Below are positions 52,864 to 63,900 of a stretch of 64,000 bases of DNA, piece after piece. The first letter of the stretch is position 1. The number at the start of each line of letters is the position of its first letter. The translations under genes were made by a program, and so were the position numbers. The DNA is from Roseiarcus sp963732155 (GTDB lineage: Bacteria > Pseudomonadota > Alphaproteobacteria > Rhizobiales > Beijerinckiaceae). The notes beneath the pieces are model-generated. The model did not search any database. It was not told where the DNA came from and saw only the letters and a program-made list of their open reading frames with translations. The stretch is from positions 128,355 through 192,354 of the forward strand of contig CAVSYB010000017.1 in NCBI GenBank assembly GCA_963732155.1, in the 5' to 3' direction.

Positions 52864-53754
52864 TCATGGCGCGAACCCGGCCTTCGCGATCCGGTCGACG
52901 CGGCTCTGCAACGAAGATTCGCCGGATTCGAGGCCGAGGCGGCCAATTTCGTCCTCCCACTCCGCGGTCGCGCAGGCCATGCGGTCGGGCAGGCCCAGTT
53001 CGCGCAACGTGGCCGCCGCCTCCCGCATTTCGGCCGCGCGGCGGACGCCATGCGCCATCATGCGCTCGAGATTATAGACCGAGCGCTTCGTCCACTCGCC
53101 GCCGGGGTCGCTCGCCTGAAGCGAGGCGAGAACCGCGTCCTCGACGCCCGCCCGGCGCGCCGCCAGCAGACATTCGGCGGTCAACGCCTCCATTCCTTTG
53201 ACCATGACGGAGCGCATCATCTTGATCGCGGAGGCCTGGCCGACCGCGCCGCCGGCGATTTCGGGCTGCATGCCGAGCCCACGCAACGCGGCGACCGCCT
53301 CCTCGGCGTGCGGCCCGGAGACCAGCAGCGGCGCGCGGTGCAGACGCGGATGCACCGCCGCCATCACCGCAACGTCGACGTAGCGGCCGCCGCCGGCGGC
53401 GATCGCCGCGGCCGCCTTGCGCTTCGCGCCCGGCGAACAGGAATTGCAATCGAACCACAGCGCGCCGGCCTCCAGGTGCGGCGCGGCGGAGAGAGCGGCG
53501 GCGACCGCCTGATCCGCCGTCACCAGACTGAAAGCGAGGCGGGCGCCGGCCAGCGCCTCGGCTGGAGCGCGGGCGCAGAGCGCGCCGGCCGCTTCGGTCT
53601 TTCGCCTTTGCGCCGCGCCCTCGGCGTCGCTCTCGATCTTGAGGTCGTAGGCCCGCACCCGCCCCGAACCCCCAAGGCCCCAACCTTCGAGGAATGCGCT
53701 CGCCGCCTCGCCAAACCCGATCAGCGCAATGCGCTCGCTCTCGTCTCCCGTCAT
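52864..53754 (-). CDS. NAD(P)-dependent beta-hydroxyacid dehydrogenase-like protein (DUF1932)
   Basis: 296-aa oxidoreductase of the 6-phosphogluconate/3-hydroxyisobutyrate dehydrogenase superfamily. The Rossmann motif is IALIGFGEAASAFLEGWG, the substrate loop is WFDCNSCSPGAKRKAA, and the catalytic Lys is in GQASAIKMMRSVMVKG. The C-terminal half has the DUF1932 helical domain. The start ATG 53754 has no strong site. It is the first gene of the minus-strand aromatic operon and may oxidise the ring-cleavage product, as LigC does in other clusters. Confidence 0.8.
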   Translation of the reverse strand: MTGDESERIALIGFGEAASAFLEGWGLGGSGRVRAYDLKIESDAEGAAQRRKTEAAGALCARAPAEALAGARLAFSLVTADQAVAAALSAAPHLEAGALWFDCNSCSPGAKRKAAAAIAAGGGRYVDVAVMAAVHPRLHRAPLLVSGPHAEEAVAALRGLGMQPEIAGGAVGQASAIKMMRSVMVKGMEALTAECLLAARRAGVEDAVLASLQASDPGGEWTKRSVYNLERMMAHGVRRAAEMREAAATLRELGLPDRMACATAEWEDEIGRLGLESGESSLQSRVDRIAKAGFAP

Positions 53755-53973
53755 GTTGTCATCGCCTCCGGTCGGCCAGAGGCTTACCACGCCGCGCCAT
53801 TGGCCGACAAACTCGACCCGGAACTGCGGCGCGTCCCGGCCTCTGCGGGCGTTCCTCCGGCGAGAACATGAAAAATATTCTCTGGATCGCAACAGGCGCG
53901 GCGAACCCACGACCCGCCGCATCGCGATGGGTTGAGGAGCCAGCAGGCGCCTCACCCCGCAAAATTGCTTCTT

Positions 53974-54570
53974 TCATCCATTGAGCGCCTGCGGACCGCT
54001 GACGAACCGATTGCCCCGAACGTAGAATCGCAGCGGACTGTCGGCCGCGCGGGTGATGCCGATCCGTTTGCTCCGCCCGATTTCGCCCGACGCCTGACCG
54101 TCAGATCCGAGCCACAGCGGGCCGACCCGACAGAGGTCGATCCCGTCCAGCCGGCGATCGATCGCCAAGGCTGCGCACAGCCGTCCCGGACCCCGCGCCA
54201 AGTCGCGCGCTCGGTCCGTGTCGCGATTTTGCGCCATCACCGCGACGCCGTCGGTCGGCTCGATCGCCCTGATCAAGACGCCCGCGCCCACCCCGGCCGT
54301 CTCGCTGGACACGTTCAGCATGAATGAAACGCCATAGGCGAGATAGACATAGGCATGTCCGCGCTCGAGGAAAAGCGCCCGATTGCGCGGAGTCACGCCG
54401 CGATAGGCGTGACCCGCGGGGTCGCCGACGCCATAGGCCTCGGTCTCGACGATGCGGCCGCCCGCGATGCCTTCGGACAGCGTCCGCACGAGCATTTTGC
54501 CGATCAGGAAATGAGCGAGCTCCGCGCTGTCGACGGGCATCTCCGCCCGCTCCAGCACGCGCGGGCGCAC
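53974..54570 (-). CDS. 3-methyladenine DNA glycosylase (MPG/AAG type)
   Basis: 198-aa base-excision repair enzyme that removes alkylated purines. Family features: AHFLIGKMLVRTL, the catalytic glutamate in IVETEAYGVGDPAGHAYRG, YVYLAYGVSFMLNV, and RGPGRLC. The GTG 54570 starts where the family N-terminus (RPRVLERAEMPVDSAELA) begins. The frame to 54675 overlaps the NTF2-like gene. Only 16 bases separate it from that gene, so they form a unit. Confidence 0.88.
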   Translation of the reverse strand: MRPRVLERAEMPVDSAELAHFLIGKMLVRTLSEGIAGGRIVETEAYGVGDPAGHAYRGVTPRNRALFLERGHAYVYLAYGVSFMLNVSSETAGVGAGVLIRAIEPTDGVAVMAQNRDTDRARDLARGPGRLCAALAIDRRLDGIDLCRVGPLWLGSDGQASGEIGRSKRIGITRAADSPLRFYVRGNRFVSGPQALNG

Positions 54571-54586
54571 TGGCGTCCCGCCGATT

Positions 54587-54967
54587 TCATGCCGTTCGCT
54601 CCACCCAACGTGCGCGCGACGGTCCGGGCTCGAACGGGTCGGCGAAGTACTGGGTCTCGCGGGCGACCTTGCCATTCAGGAACTCCATGACGCTCACCGA
54701 ATAGGACGGCCGCCCATCATAGGCGAGGATGAATTCAGTGACCCAGAGGTCGCGCGCGCCGACGATGCGGCGCACCGTGAAGCGCTTCGAGTTCGGCTGC
54801 GCGACGCGGGAAGCCTGGATGTTGCGCCGGCCCCTGATGCGCTCGCCCGATTGCGGATACTCGAGCAGGGCGTCCTCTCGATAGACGTCATGCTCGACAT
54901 CGAAGTCATTGGCGTCCGAGGCGGCCCAGTGGCGATTGAGCGCCTCTCGAATCTCATTCTCGTCCAT
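54587..54967 (-). CDS. NTF2-like / SnoaL-like domain protein
   Basis: 126-aa protein with the cone-shaped NTF2 fold. Typical pieces are IREALNRHWAASDANDFDVEHDVYREDALLEYP and the C-terminal VSVMEFLNGKVARETQYFADPFEP. No catalytic residue set is clear. The start is ATG 54967; earlier in-frame starts lack a leader. It precedes the DNA glycosylase by 16 bases. Function unknown. Confidence 0.78.
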   Translation of the reverse strand: MDENEIREALNRHWAASDANDFDVEHDVYREDALLEYPQSGERIRGRRNIQASRVAQPNSKRFTVRRIVGARDLWVTEFILAYDGRPSYSVSVMEFLNGKVARETQYFADPFEPGPSRARWVERTA

Positions 54968-55126
54968 CCGGCTGCTCCCGTTCCTGGTCATCGAGGCGCG
55001 GCGGCGCCACGCCATCACGCGTCGAGTTCGGTTTCAACCGGCCCGGGTGCGGCAGGATTGGCCTTGCAGGCGGCGGTTCGGCATCCGAGCGCGGACCAAG
55101 GCGCGACCCCGTCGCTCCCGCATAAT

Positions 55127-57712
55127 TCAACAAGTTGCGGCGCCGGTCGGCAGCAAGGCCCGACGGCGAATGACGCTCTCGCCGTCGGGAAACGCCAACG
55201 CGACGGCTTCATCCTCACTCAGCCGACCGCCTTCGCTTTTCAGGCGCTCGAACTCATGGACGCCCAGCGCCTGCGAGGCGATCGCCGCCGCATCGTCGTA
55301 GCAGGCGCGGTTCGGCGGCGCCAGGATCGCCGCCCCCGACGGGCGCAGGCCGTCGACGGCGCCGAGCAGCCGCGCGGCGTCAGCGTAACGGCCCTGGCGA
55401 GCCAGCAGGAAGGAGACATAGCAGAGCGCGGTGCGTACCGTGCCGAGGGCGCGCTTGACGCGCGGCAAGGCCGCCCGCAGCGACGACTCGGCCTCGTCGA
55501 GTTCGCCGGTTTGCGCCAGCGCGGCGGCGACGAAATTCTCGGTCACGGCGCGGTTGAACCCGCGGATCGGCGGGTCCGCCCGCGCCAGCATTTCGCGGCC
55601 GGCGCGCACCGCCTCACGTGAATTGCGCAAGCCGACGTCGCAGCCGACGATCATCATCTCGATCCACTCGGTCTGCGACGCGTCGCTGGCGTCGCGACTG
55701 AGCTCGAGCGTCGCACGAAGGCGGCGGCGCGCCTCGGCGAGTTCGCCGGCCCAATATTTCAGGCCGCCCGCGACGATCTCGTAGGCGACCTCGGTCCAGC
55801 GCGGCCATTGCGGATCGCGGACCGCCCTGGCCTCTGTCAGGGCGCGCCCGGCCGCGGCGAAGTCTCCGGCGTAAATGAATTGGCTGGCGGCGCCGGTCAG
55901 AGACTCGAACAATCGCTCGCCGTCGCCGATCGAGCGGAAGACGTCCGCCGCCTTCATTCCGTCTTCCGCTACGGCCCGCGTCGCGGAAGGATATAGTTTG
56001 GCGCGCGACAGACGAAACGCGGCGGCCAACACCGGGGACGTCGTGCCGTCCACCGAGGGCCCGACGGCGGCGAACAGGCTGGCCCCTTCGTCGTTGAGGC
56101 CAAGCACATGCCAGATGAAGCCGGATTCGGCCGCCAGAGCGATGGCGATTTCGCGATCGCCGTCGGGGCCGAGCGCCCAGACCGCCGCGGCGCGCAGGTT
56201 GTCGATGTCCGGCGCGAAGTCGATGGCGCGCCCGGACGACGATTTGGCGAAGCCCTGCGAGCGCAGCGTCGCAACGACCGCCAGGGCGTGCTTGCGCCGC
56301 GTCGCCGCGAGCGCGCCGACCGCCGCCAGGCGCTGCAGCGCGAAGGCGCGGGTGGTCTCCAGCAGCCGATAGCGGGGCGCCTCGCCGGTGTCGGCGATGA
56401 CCAGCGATTTGTCGACCAGCGCCGAAAGATGTTCGAGCGCCGACCATTCGTCGATCGATGGGTCGACGATGACCTGCTGCGCCGCGCCCAGCGAAAAGCC
56501 GCCGACAAAAACTCCAAGGCGGTCAAGCGCGCGCCGCTCCTCGTCGCACAGCAGGCCGTAGCTCCATTCGAGCGCTGCCGACAGCGCCCGGTGGCGCGGC
56601 AGCGCTTCTCGCGGGCCGCCGGCCAGTAGCCGCAGCCGCTCGTCCAATCGGCTTCGCACGCCGCGCACGCCGAGCAACGAAACGCGCGCCGCCGCCAGCT
56701 CGATGGCCAGCGCGACGCCGTCGAGCCCGGCGCAGGTCTCGACGATCTCGCCGACATTGCCTTCGTCGAGCTTGAAGCGCGCGTCGGCCGCCTGGGCGCG
56801 CGCGACGAACAACGCCACCGCGCCGTGACGCAACGCCGTAGCGGCGTCGGCGCTCGCTGGCACGGCGAGCGGGCCCAGCCGATAGACCCGCTCCTCCGGC
56901 AGCCGCAGCGGCTCCTGGCTGGTGACCAGCAGCCTGATCCCTGGCGCTCCGGCGAGGACGGCGCGGGCCAGTTCCGCGACTGCGTCTGTCAGATGCTCGC
57001 AATTGTCGAGGACCAGCAGCAGTTCCTGCCGACCCATCGCCTCGGCGAGGCCGAAGAGCGCGCATTCTTTCGGGCCGAGCGTATGGCCGAGCGCGCGCGC
57101 CACCGTCGAGACGACCAGGTCCGGCCGCTCGATCGGCGCGAGCTCCACCAGCCATGCGCCGTCGCGCCCGGCGCCGCGCCATTCATGCGCCACCGCCTGC
57201 GCCAGACGCGTCTTGCCGATGCCTCCGGGTCCGACGACGCTGACCAGCCGACTGCCGCCGATCAGCGCCGTCAACGCCGACTTGTCGGCCTCGCGGCCGT
57301 AGAGCGCAGGAAGCCTCGGCGGCAGGTTGCCCCGCCGCGGTCGGATTTCAGCCTCCGCCGGCCGGCCCAGCCGGACCCCCGACGTCAAGCCTGCCGCGGG
57401 CGGCTCTTCGCCCTCGATCACCGCCGCGAATTGATAGCCGCGCCCCGGCACGGTCGCGATCACGCCAGCGCCCAGCAGCTTGCGCAGCCCGAATATCTGC
57501 ACCTGCAGATTGCCTTCCTCGACGGCGGCCTGCGGCCAGACGGCGTCCAGCAATTCGCTCTTGCTGACCACCCTTTTGCGCCGTTCGATCAGCGCCAACA
57601 GGACATCGAAGGCGCGCGCGCCGATTTTGGCCGGCACGCCGTCGATCAGCAATCGACGCCGCCCCGGCTCAACCACGAACCGGTCGAAGCGGCGATCCGC
57701 AAGCGCATCCAT
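55127..57712 (-). CDS. Winged-helix transcriptional regulator with NB-ARC-like ATPase and TPR region
   Basis: 861-aa regulator. The OmpR/PhoB-type winged helix covers about residues 5-95 (SKSELLDAVWPQAAVEEGNLQV). A P-loop ATPase follows: Walker A GPGGIGKT at about 161-168, Walker B LLLVLDNCEHL, and GLDGVALAIELAAARVS in the winged-helix domain after it. The C-terminal ~450 residues are helical repeats of TPR character. Such proteins act as ATP-switched activators. ATG 57712 is preferred to TTG 57745. The gene is divergent from the giant exoprotein and may control it. Confidence 0.85.
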   Translation of the reverse strand: MDALADRRFDRFVVEPGRRRLLIDGVPAKIGARAFDVLLALIERRKRVVSKSELLDAVWPQAAVEEGNLQVQIFGLRKLLGAGVIATVPGRGYQFAAVIEGEEPPAAGLTSGVRLGRPAEAEIRPRRGNLPPRLPALYGREADKSALTALIGGSRLVSVVGPGGIGKTRLAQAVAHEWRGAGRDGAWLVELAPIERPDLVVSTVARALGHTLGPKECALFGLAEAMGRQELLLVLDNCEHLTDAVAELARAVLAGAPGIRLLVTSQEPLRLPEERVYRLGPLAVPASADAATALRHGAVALFVARAQAADARFKLDEGNVGEIVETCAGLDGVALAIELAAARVSLLGVRGVRSRLDERLRLLAGGPREALPRHRALSAALEWSYGLLCDEERRALDRLGVFVGGFSLGAAQQVIVDPSIDEWSALEHLSALVDKSLVIADTGEAPRYRLLETTRAFALQRLAAVGALAATRRKHALAVVATLRSQGFAKSSSGRAIDFAPDIDNLRAAAVWALGPDGDREIAIALAAESGFIWHVLGLNDEGASLFAAVGPSVDGTTSPVLAAAFRLSRAKLYPSATRAVAEDGMKAADVFRSIGDGERLFESLTGAASQFIYAGDFAAAGRALTEARAVRDPQWPRWTEVAYEIVAGGLKYWAGELAEARRRLRATLELSRDASDASQTEWIEMMIVGCDVGLRNSREAVRAGREMLARADPPIRGFNRAVTENFVAAALAQTGELDEAESSLRAALPRVKRALGTVRTALCYVSFLLARQGRYADAARLLGAVDGLRPSGAAILAPPNRACYDDAAAIASQALGVHEFERLKSEGGRLSEDEAVALAFPDGESVIRRRALLPTGAATC

Positions 57713-58251
57713 GTTTCCGTAGGCCCAGCCCGCCAGCGACGCCAAGCGCCCCGTTCCGCCGCGGGCTAGACATTCCGCCGCATCGGCCGTCTGTCAAGTA
57801 TCGTCGGAAGCCGGTCGGGCCGCGAAGCGGCGCGCGCAAATCCCGCTGGCGCCGGGCATCGCGCCCGGTCGCCGCGTCAAACTCGCCGGCAACCTGGCTC
57901 AAAATTTTTAAGAAATTTTAACCATCGCGCTAATCCGCCTTAAGGACGGCGTTTGGGCCTTATGCCTAAATAAGAAGCGGCTTACCGAACCAATGTTGAA
58001 GTAAGTGAGTCAAAGCATGTCCTTCGCCGACGAACGATCACACTAGCTTTTATTGGCGCGCGTTGCGCGCGTTCGAAGCAACGCGAATGTATAGCCGCGA
58101 AGACGCGCCGGTACTCTGACAGCTTAATCGTGCGCGGCGCGGTCGGTCGCCGGATCGCGCTTCCGCCTGGTCCGCAATCGCGCCTGCCTCATCTTGCGAC
58201 ATGGGTCCCCATCCGTGGGCCCGCTGACAACCTCAAAATCAGGAAACTGCG
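57713..58251. other. Divergent intergenic region, no gene seen
   Basis: A 539-base region between the regulator and the giant exoprotein. It contains an AT-rich block around 57895-57980 that is exceptional for this window. The inverted pair AAAATTT (57901-57907) and AAATTTT (57913-57919) lies in it. A ribosome-binding site AGGA is 7 bases before the exoprotein ATG. It probably carries the promoter(s) for the exoprotein and the regulator. Confidence 0.6.
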
Positions 58252-59943
58252 ATGTCGACTGACACTTGGAAAGGCGGCGCTGGCGATTGGACGACTCCGG
58301 CTGACTGGCAAGGCGGCGTACCGGGAAGCGGGGACACCGCCGACATCAACAGCGGCGACGCCACGATCTCCAGCACCGACGCCGGGATTACCGTTGCTTC
58401 GATCGACGTGGGCGCAGCATCCGCCACCCTGACGATCGCCGATCCCGGGCAGACCCAGACCGTCACCGGCGCTTTCTCCAACAGCGGCACGCTGGACGTC
58501 GACGGCGCCGGCGCCGGCGGCAGCACGCTCGATATCGAGGGGACGCTCACCAACAGCGCGGCCGGGCCCGAAGGCGTTTTCATCGGCAACGCGGCGATCA
58601 CCCAGGCGACGGCGGTGTCGGTCGGCGGGCTTTCCAACACGGGCGACATCACGCTCGCCGGCGGCTCGGCCGCCGCCACGGCCACGTTGACCCTCACGGG
58701 ATCGGGAACCGACACGACGACGATCACCATGAACAGCTTCGCCGATCTCGCGGTGACCGGCGCACTGACGTTGCAAGGCGGGACGATCGACGGCGGCACG
58801 CTGTCGGGCGGCGGTGCGATCGAAAACGCCGTCGGTTACGGCGAAACGTTCAACGGCGTCGCGATAGCGAACGGAACGACGGTCACTGACAATAATAGTT
58901 CGGACGCGACGCTCATCGGAACCATCGCCAACAATGGCGAGATTTCCGTCCATTCGACCGGCGGCGGCTCCACTCTCTACATAGGCGGTTCGGGCGCGAC
59001 CTTGAGCGGCGGCGGGACGGTCGCGCTGTCGACCGGCATCGATAATCTCATCATCGGAGCCAGCGGCAGCAGTCAACTCGTCAACGCCAGCAACACCATC
59101 GAAGGCTCCGGCGAGATCACCGGCCTCCATTTGCTCGACAATCAGTCGGGGGCGACCATCGACGCCGATCAGTCCGCCGCCCAACTGCTCATCTATGGGC
59201 AGGCCTCCGGCACGTTGACCAACGAGGGCGCATTTGAGGCGACAAATGGCGGGACGCTGAATCTGGAGTCCAGCGTACTCATCCAGAACCAGGGCGGCGC
59301 CAGCGGCAACGTCGAAGCCAATGGGCTCGGGTCCATCGTCGAGCTGCTCGGCGGCACGATCGTCGGCGGCACGCTGACGACGTCGGGCGGCGGCATGATC
59401 GAAACGGTCAGCAGCGCGACGCTCAACGGCGTCACGATTTCAGGCGGCTCGACCTATACCGCCAGCAACGGCAGCACCACGACCCTTTTGGGAACCATCG
59501 TCAACGACGGCGAGATTTCCGTCGATTCGACCGGCGGCGTCGCGGATCTCGACATCGCCGCTTCCGGCGCGACCTTGACCGCCGGCGGGACCGTCGTCCT
59601 CTCGAACAACGCCAACAACTCGATCACCGGGGCGTCCGGCGCCCATCTTGTCAACGTCAACAACACGATCGAAGGCTCCGGCGAGATATCGGGTCTCGGC
59701 GGGCTGGACAACCAGTCCGGCGCAACCATCGACGCCGATCAGTCCGCCCAACTCCTGATTTATGAGCAGGCCTCCGGCACATTGACCAACGAGGGCGTCT
59801 ATGAAGCGACCGGCGTCGGGACGCTGAATCTGGAAGCCAGCACGCTCATTCAGAATCAGGGGGCGCCGTTGGCGACGTCGAGGCCGTCGGGCCAGAAGCA
59901 ACCGTCGACTTGTCCGGGGCCACGATCGTCGGCGGCGCGCTGA
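58252..59943 (+). CDS. Giant beta-strand repeat exoprotein, N-terminal part before apparent frameshift
   Basis: 563 residues read in this frame before a stop at 59941-59943. The protein begins MSTDTWKGGAGDWTTPADWQGG with no signal peptide, which suits a type I secreted adhesin whose signal is at the C-terminus. The sequence is rich in G, T, S, N and A, with strand-forming repeats such as TIEGSGEI, DNQSGATIDADQS and LIQNQGG. The last ~27 residues after LIQNQGA break this pattern and belong to a shifted frame. The reading frame one base back continues the repeats to the window edge. Confidence 0.75.
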   Translation: MSTDTWKGGAGDWTTPADWQGGVPGSGDTADINSGDATISSTDAGITVASIDVGAASATLTIADPGQTQTVTGAFSNSGTLDVDGAGAGGSTLDIEGTLTNSAAGPEGVFIGNAAITQATAVSVGGLSNTGDITLAGGSAAATATLTLTGSGTDTTTITMNSFADLAVTGALTLQGGTIDGGTLSGGGAIENAVGYGETFNGVAIANGTTVTDNNSSDATLIGTIANNGEISVHSTGGGSTLYIGGSGATLSGGGTVALSTGIDNLIIGASGSSQLVNASNTIEGSGEITGLHLLDNQSGATIDADQSAAQLLIYGQASGTLTNEGAFEATNGGTLNLESSVLIQNQGGASGNVEANGLGSIVELLGGTIVGGTLTTSGGGMIETVSSATLNGVTISGGSTYTASNGSTTTLLGTIVNDGEISVDSTGGVADLDIAASGATLTAGGTVVLSNNANNSITGASGAHLVNVNNTIEGSGEISGLGGLDNQSGATIDADQSAQLLIYEQASGTLTNEGVYEATGVGTLNLEASTLIQNQGAPLATSRPSGQKQPSTCPGPRSSAAR

Positions 59944-60960
59944 CCGCGTCGGGCGGCGGCGTGATCCAGAATGTGGCCGGCAATATCACGACGCTCAGCG
60001 GCGTCACGATTTCGAACGGCACGACCTATACCGACGACAATAATTCAGCGCTGGCGCTCTCAGGAACGATCGTCAATGACGGCGAGATTTCCGTCGATGC
60101 GGTGAGCGGCACCAGCGAGCTCTACGCCAGCGCCTCCGGAGCGACCTTGACGGGCGGCGGGATGGTCGTGCTGTCGGACAGCGCCGACAACGGGATCACC
60201 GGGGCCACCAGCGCGAGTCAACTCATCAACGCCAACAACACAATCGAAGGCTCCGGAGAGATCAGCGGCCTCCATTTGCTCGACAATCAGTTGGGCGCAA
60301 CCGTCGACGCCAACCAGTCGACCACGCTCCTCATCTATGAGCAGGCCGCCGGCACATTGACCAACGAGGGGACGTTTGAGGCGACCGGCGGCGGGACGCT
60401 GGATCTGGACTTCGCGACGCTGATCCAGAATCAGAACGGCGCTAATGGCTTCGTCGAGGCCAACGGGGCGGGGTCGATCGTCGAGCTTTCCGCCGGCACG
60501 ATCGTCGGCGGCACGCTGAGCACGTCAAACGGCGGGGTCATCGAAAGCTACCTCGGCAATGGCGGGACGCTCAACGACGTCACGCTTTCGACCGGCGCGA
60601 ACTACGACGTCACCGACGGCTCGCAGCTCACCCTCGTCGGAACCATCGTCAACGACGGCGAGATCTCCCTCCAGGCGGCGACCAGCACCAGCACTCTCGA
60701 GGTCTCCGGCGTGGTCACGTTGACCGGCGACGGAACGGTCGCGCTGTCGAACAATGTCGACAATGGGGTCACTGAAACAGGCGGCGGCAGCCAACTCGTC
60801 AATGCCAGCAACACGATCCAAGGCTCCGGGCAGATCGACGGCCTCTCGGCGCTCGACAATCAGGCGGGCGGCACGATCGACGCGGACCAGTCGAAGCAGC
60901 TGCAAATCTTTTCGATCGGTACTTTGAATACTTTGACCAATGACGGCATCTTCGAGGCCA
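58900..60960 (+). repeat. Four tandem ~570-base repeats of the exoprotein
   Basis: The anchor GAAGGCTCCGG or its variant occurs at 59101, 59671, 60246 and 60819, i.e. 570, 575 and 573 bases apart (one interval contains the frameshift). Each unit encodes about 190 residues with the order GTI-NDGEISV, then TIEGSGEI, DNQSGATIDADQS and EATNGGTL. Units are diverged in sequence, so the duplications are old. Confidence 0.75.
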
Positions 60961-63900
60961 CCAACGGCGGCACGCTGGATGTCACCTCGGCGATCACCGG
61001 AAGCGGCGAACTGCTGGTACAGGCCAGCTCGGAAATCGAACTCGGCGGCGCAACAAGCGAAACGACGACATTCCTCGGCGCGGACGGAACGCTGAAGCTC
61101 GTCACCCCGTCGAACTACAGCGGGACGATTTCCGGCTTCGCGGTCGGCGATACGCTCGATCTCGGCATTACGAACGTGACCACCGCCACCCCCACCGCCG
61201 ATGGCGCCAACACGACCCTGACCGTCGATCTGAGCGGCGGGACCCCGCTGACCTATACGCTGGCGGGCGACTATACCGGCGACACGTTCACCGTGACGCA
61301 TTCGGGCGCCGACAGCCTCATTACCGTCTCCGCCGCGAACGCGCCGCCGACGCTCGGAGGGGCGGGCGACACCGTCGGTTATATTCAAGCCGGCGCCGCC
61401 GTCGCAATCGACGGCGGGCTGACGGTCAGCGACGCCGCCGATCCGATCATCACCGACGCGACGGTTCAGATCGGCGCCGGTTTCGTCGCCGGCGATCAAC
61501 TGAGCTTCACCGACCAGAACGGCATCAGCGGCAGCTACAATCCGACCAGCGGAATCCTGACGCTGACCGGGACCGAAGGGGTGACGGCCTATCAGGACGC
61601 GCTCGAATCGGTGACGTTCAGCTCGACCAGCTCCGATCCCACCAATGGCGGCGCGGACCCGACCCGCACCGTGACCTGGATCGTCGGCAACGGCGCGGCG
61701 AATTCAACGCCGGTCACCAGCACGATCGACGTGACGGCGCTGCCTGTTCTGGTCGCCGGCGCCACCGCGACCTACACGCAAGACGGCTCCGCGGTCGCGG
61801 TCGACGGCGGATTGACGGTGGCCGATGTGAGCAGCGCCACGCTCGACGGCGCGTCGGTCACGATCGGCGGCGGTCTGCTGGCCGGCGACCTGCTCAATTT
61901 CACCGGCCAGTCCGGAATCACCGGCAGTTACGACGCGACCACCGGGACTCTCAGCCTCGCCGGCGCCGCGAATCTGGCGGCCTATCAGGCGGCGCTCAAC
62001 TCCGTCACCTTCAGCTCCACGAGTTCCGACCCGGCGAACGGCGGCGACGACGCGACCCGCACGATCGATTGGACGGTCAGCAGCGGCGCCGCCACCTCGA
62101 CGCCGGCGACCAGCACGATCAATGTCGTCGACCTTCCGACGATTTCCAGCGCGGCCTTTGCGGCGACCTTCGACTTCGGGGAGTCCGCCGTTGCGGTCGA
62201 TCCGGATGTGACGGTCGCCGATCCGAGCAGCGCGGCGCTTTCGAGCGCCACGATCTCGATCACGTCCGGCTTCCAGTCCGGCGACGCCCTCAATTTCGCC
62301 AATCAGGGCGCGATCTCGGGCAGCTACAACGCGAGCAGCGGCGTCCTGACGCTCACCGGCTCGGCAAGCCTCGAGGTCTACCAAGCGGCGTTGGAATCGG
62401 TGACGTTCTCGTCCTCCAGCACGAGCGCGACCGCGCGCTCGGTGAGCTGGCAGGTGAGCGACGCAAACGGCAATTCGTCGAATGTCGCGACGAGCACGGT
62501 CGGCATCGCCGACGTGCCGCCGGTCCTCGGCGGCGCCGGCGACACCGTCGGCTACACGCAGGGCGGGGCGGCGACGGTCATCGACAGCGGGCTGACCGCC
62601 GCCGATCCGAGCAGCGCCACGCTCTCCGGCGCCACGGTGTCGGTCACCGGCGGCTTCTTCGCCGGCGACACGCTGACGATCGACGGCGCTACGAGCGGCG
62701 CGATCATCGACGGCGGCGGAACGATCGATTACGCGTTCTCGGGTTCGACGCTGACGCTGAGCGGCGTCGACACGCTGGCGGACTATCAGACGGCGCTCGA
62801 TTCGGTCGCCTTCAGCTCGACCAGCCTCAACCCGACCGATTTCGGCGCCGACCTGACCCGCACCATCAGCTGGCAGGCGACGTCCGGCGCGCTGACGTCG
62901 ACGGCGGTGACCTCCACCGTCGACGTCGCCGGCGTCGACCAGCCGCCGGTCCTCTCCAATGGCGGCAATACGGCGACCTACACGATCGGCGGCGCCGCGC
63001 AGGCAGTCGACGCCGGGCTCGCGGTCAGCGATCCCGATAGTCTCGACCTGGCGGGCGCCACGGTCGCGATCAGCGGCGGCCTGCAAACCGGCGACACGCT
63101 CAATTTCACGACCCAGAACGGCATCGCCGGAAGCTACAACGCGATCAGCGGCGTCCTGACGCTCACCGGCTCGGCGACCGTTGCGGCCTACCAGGCGGCG
63201 CTGGAATCGGTGACGTTCTCCACCAGCAGCGCCAGCGCGTCCGCGCGCACGATCAGCTGGCAGGTCACCGACGGAACCGACGCTTCGAACACCGTAACCA
63301 GCACGATCGACGTCGCCGACGTGCCGCCGGTCCTCGGCGGCGCCGGCGACACCGTCGGCTACACGCAGGGCGGGGCGGCGACGGTCATCGACAGCGGGCT
63401 GACCGCCGCCGATCCGAGCAGCGCCACGCTCTCCGGCGCCACGGTGTCGGTCACCGGCGGCTTCTTCGCCGGCGACACGCTGACGATCGACGGCGCTACG
63501 AGCGGCGCGATCATCGACGGCGGCGGAACGATCGATTACGCGTTCTCGGGTTCGACGCTGACGCTGAGCGGCGTCGACACGCTGGCGGACTATCAGACGG
63601 CGCTCAATTCGGTCGCCTTCAGCTCGACCAGCCTCAACCCGACCGATTTCGGCGCCGACCTGACCCGCACCATCAGCTGGCAGGCGACGTCCGGCGCGCT
63701 GACGTCGACGGCGGTGACCTCCACCGTCGACGTCGCCGGCGTCGACCAGCCGCCGGTCCTCTCCAATGGCGGCAATACGGCGACCTACACGATCGGCGGC
63801 GCCGCGCAGGCAGTCGACGCCGGGCTCGCGGTCAGCGATCCCGATAGTCTCGACCTGGCGGGCGCCACGGTCGCGATCAGCGGCGGCCTGCAAACCGGCG

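Noticed and set aside
61704..63893. 729-codon minus-strand frame with perfect internal repeats
   Set aside because: It is the antisense of the exoprotein repeats; its repeat structure is inherited from the coding strand.
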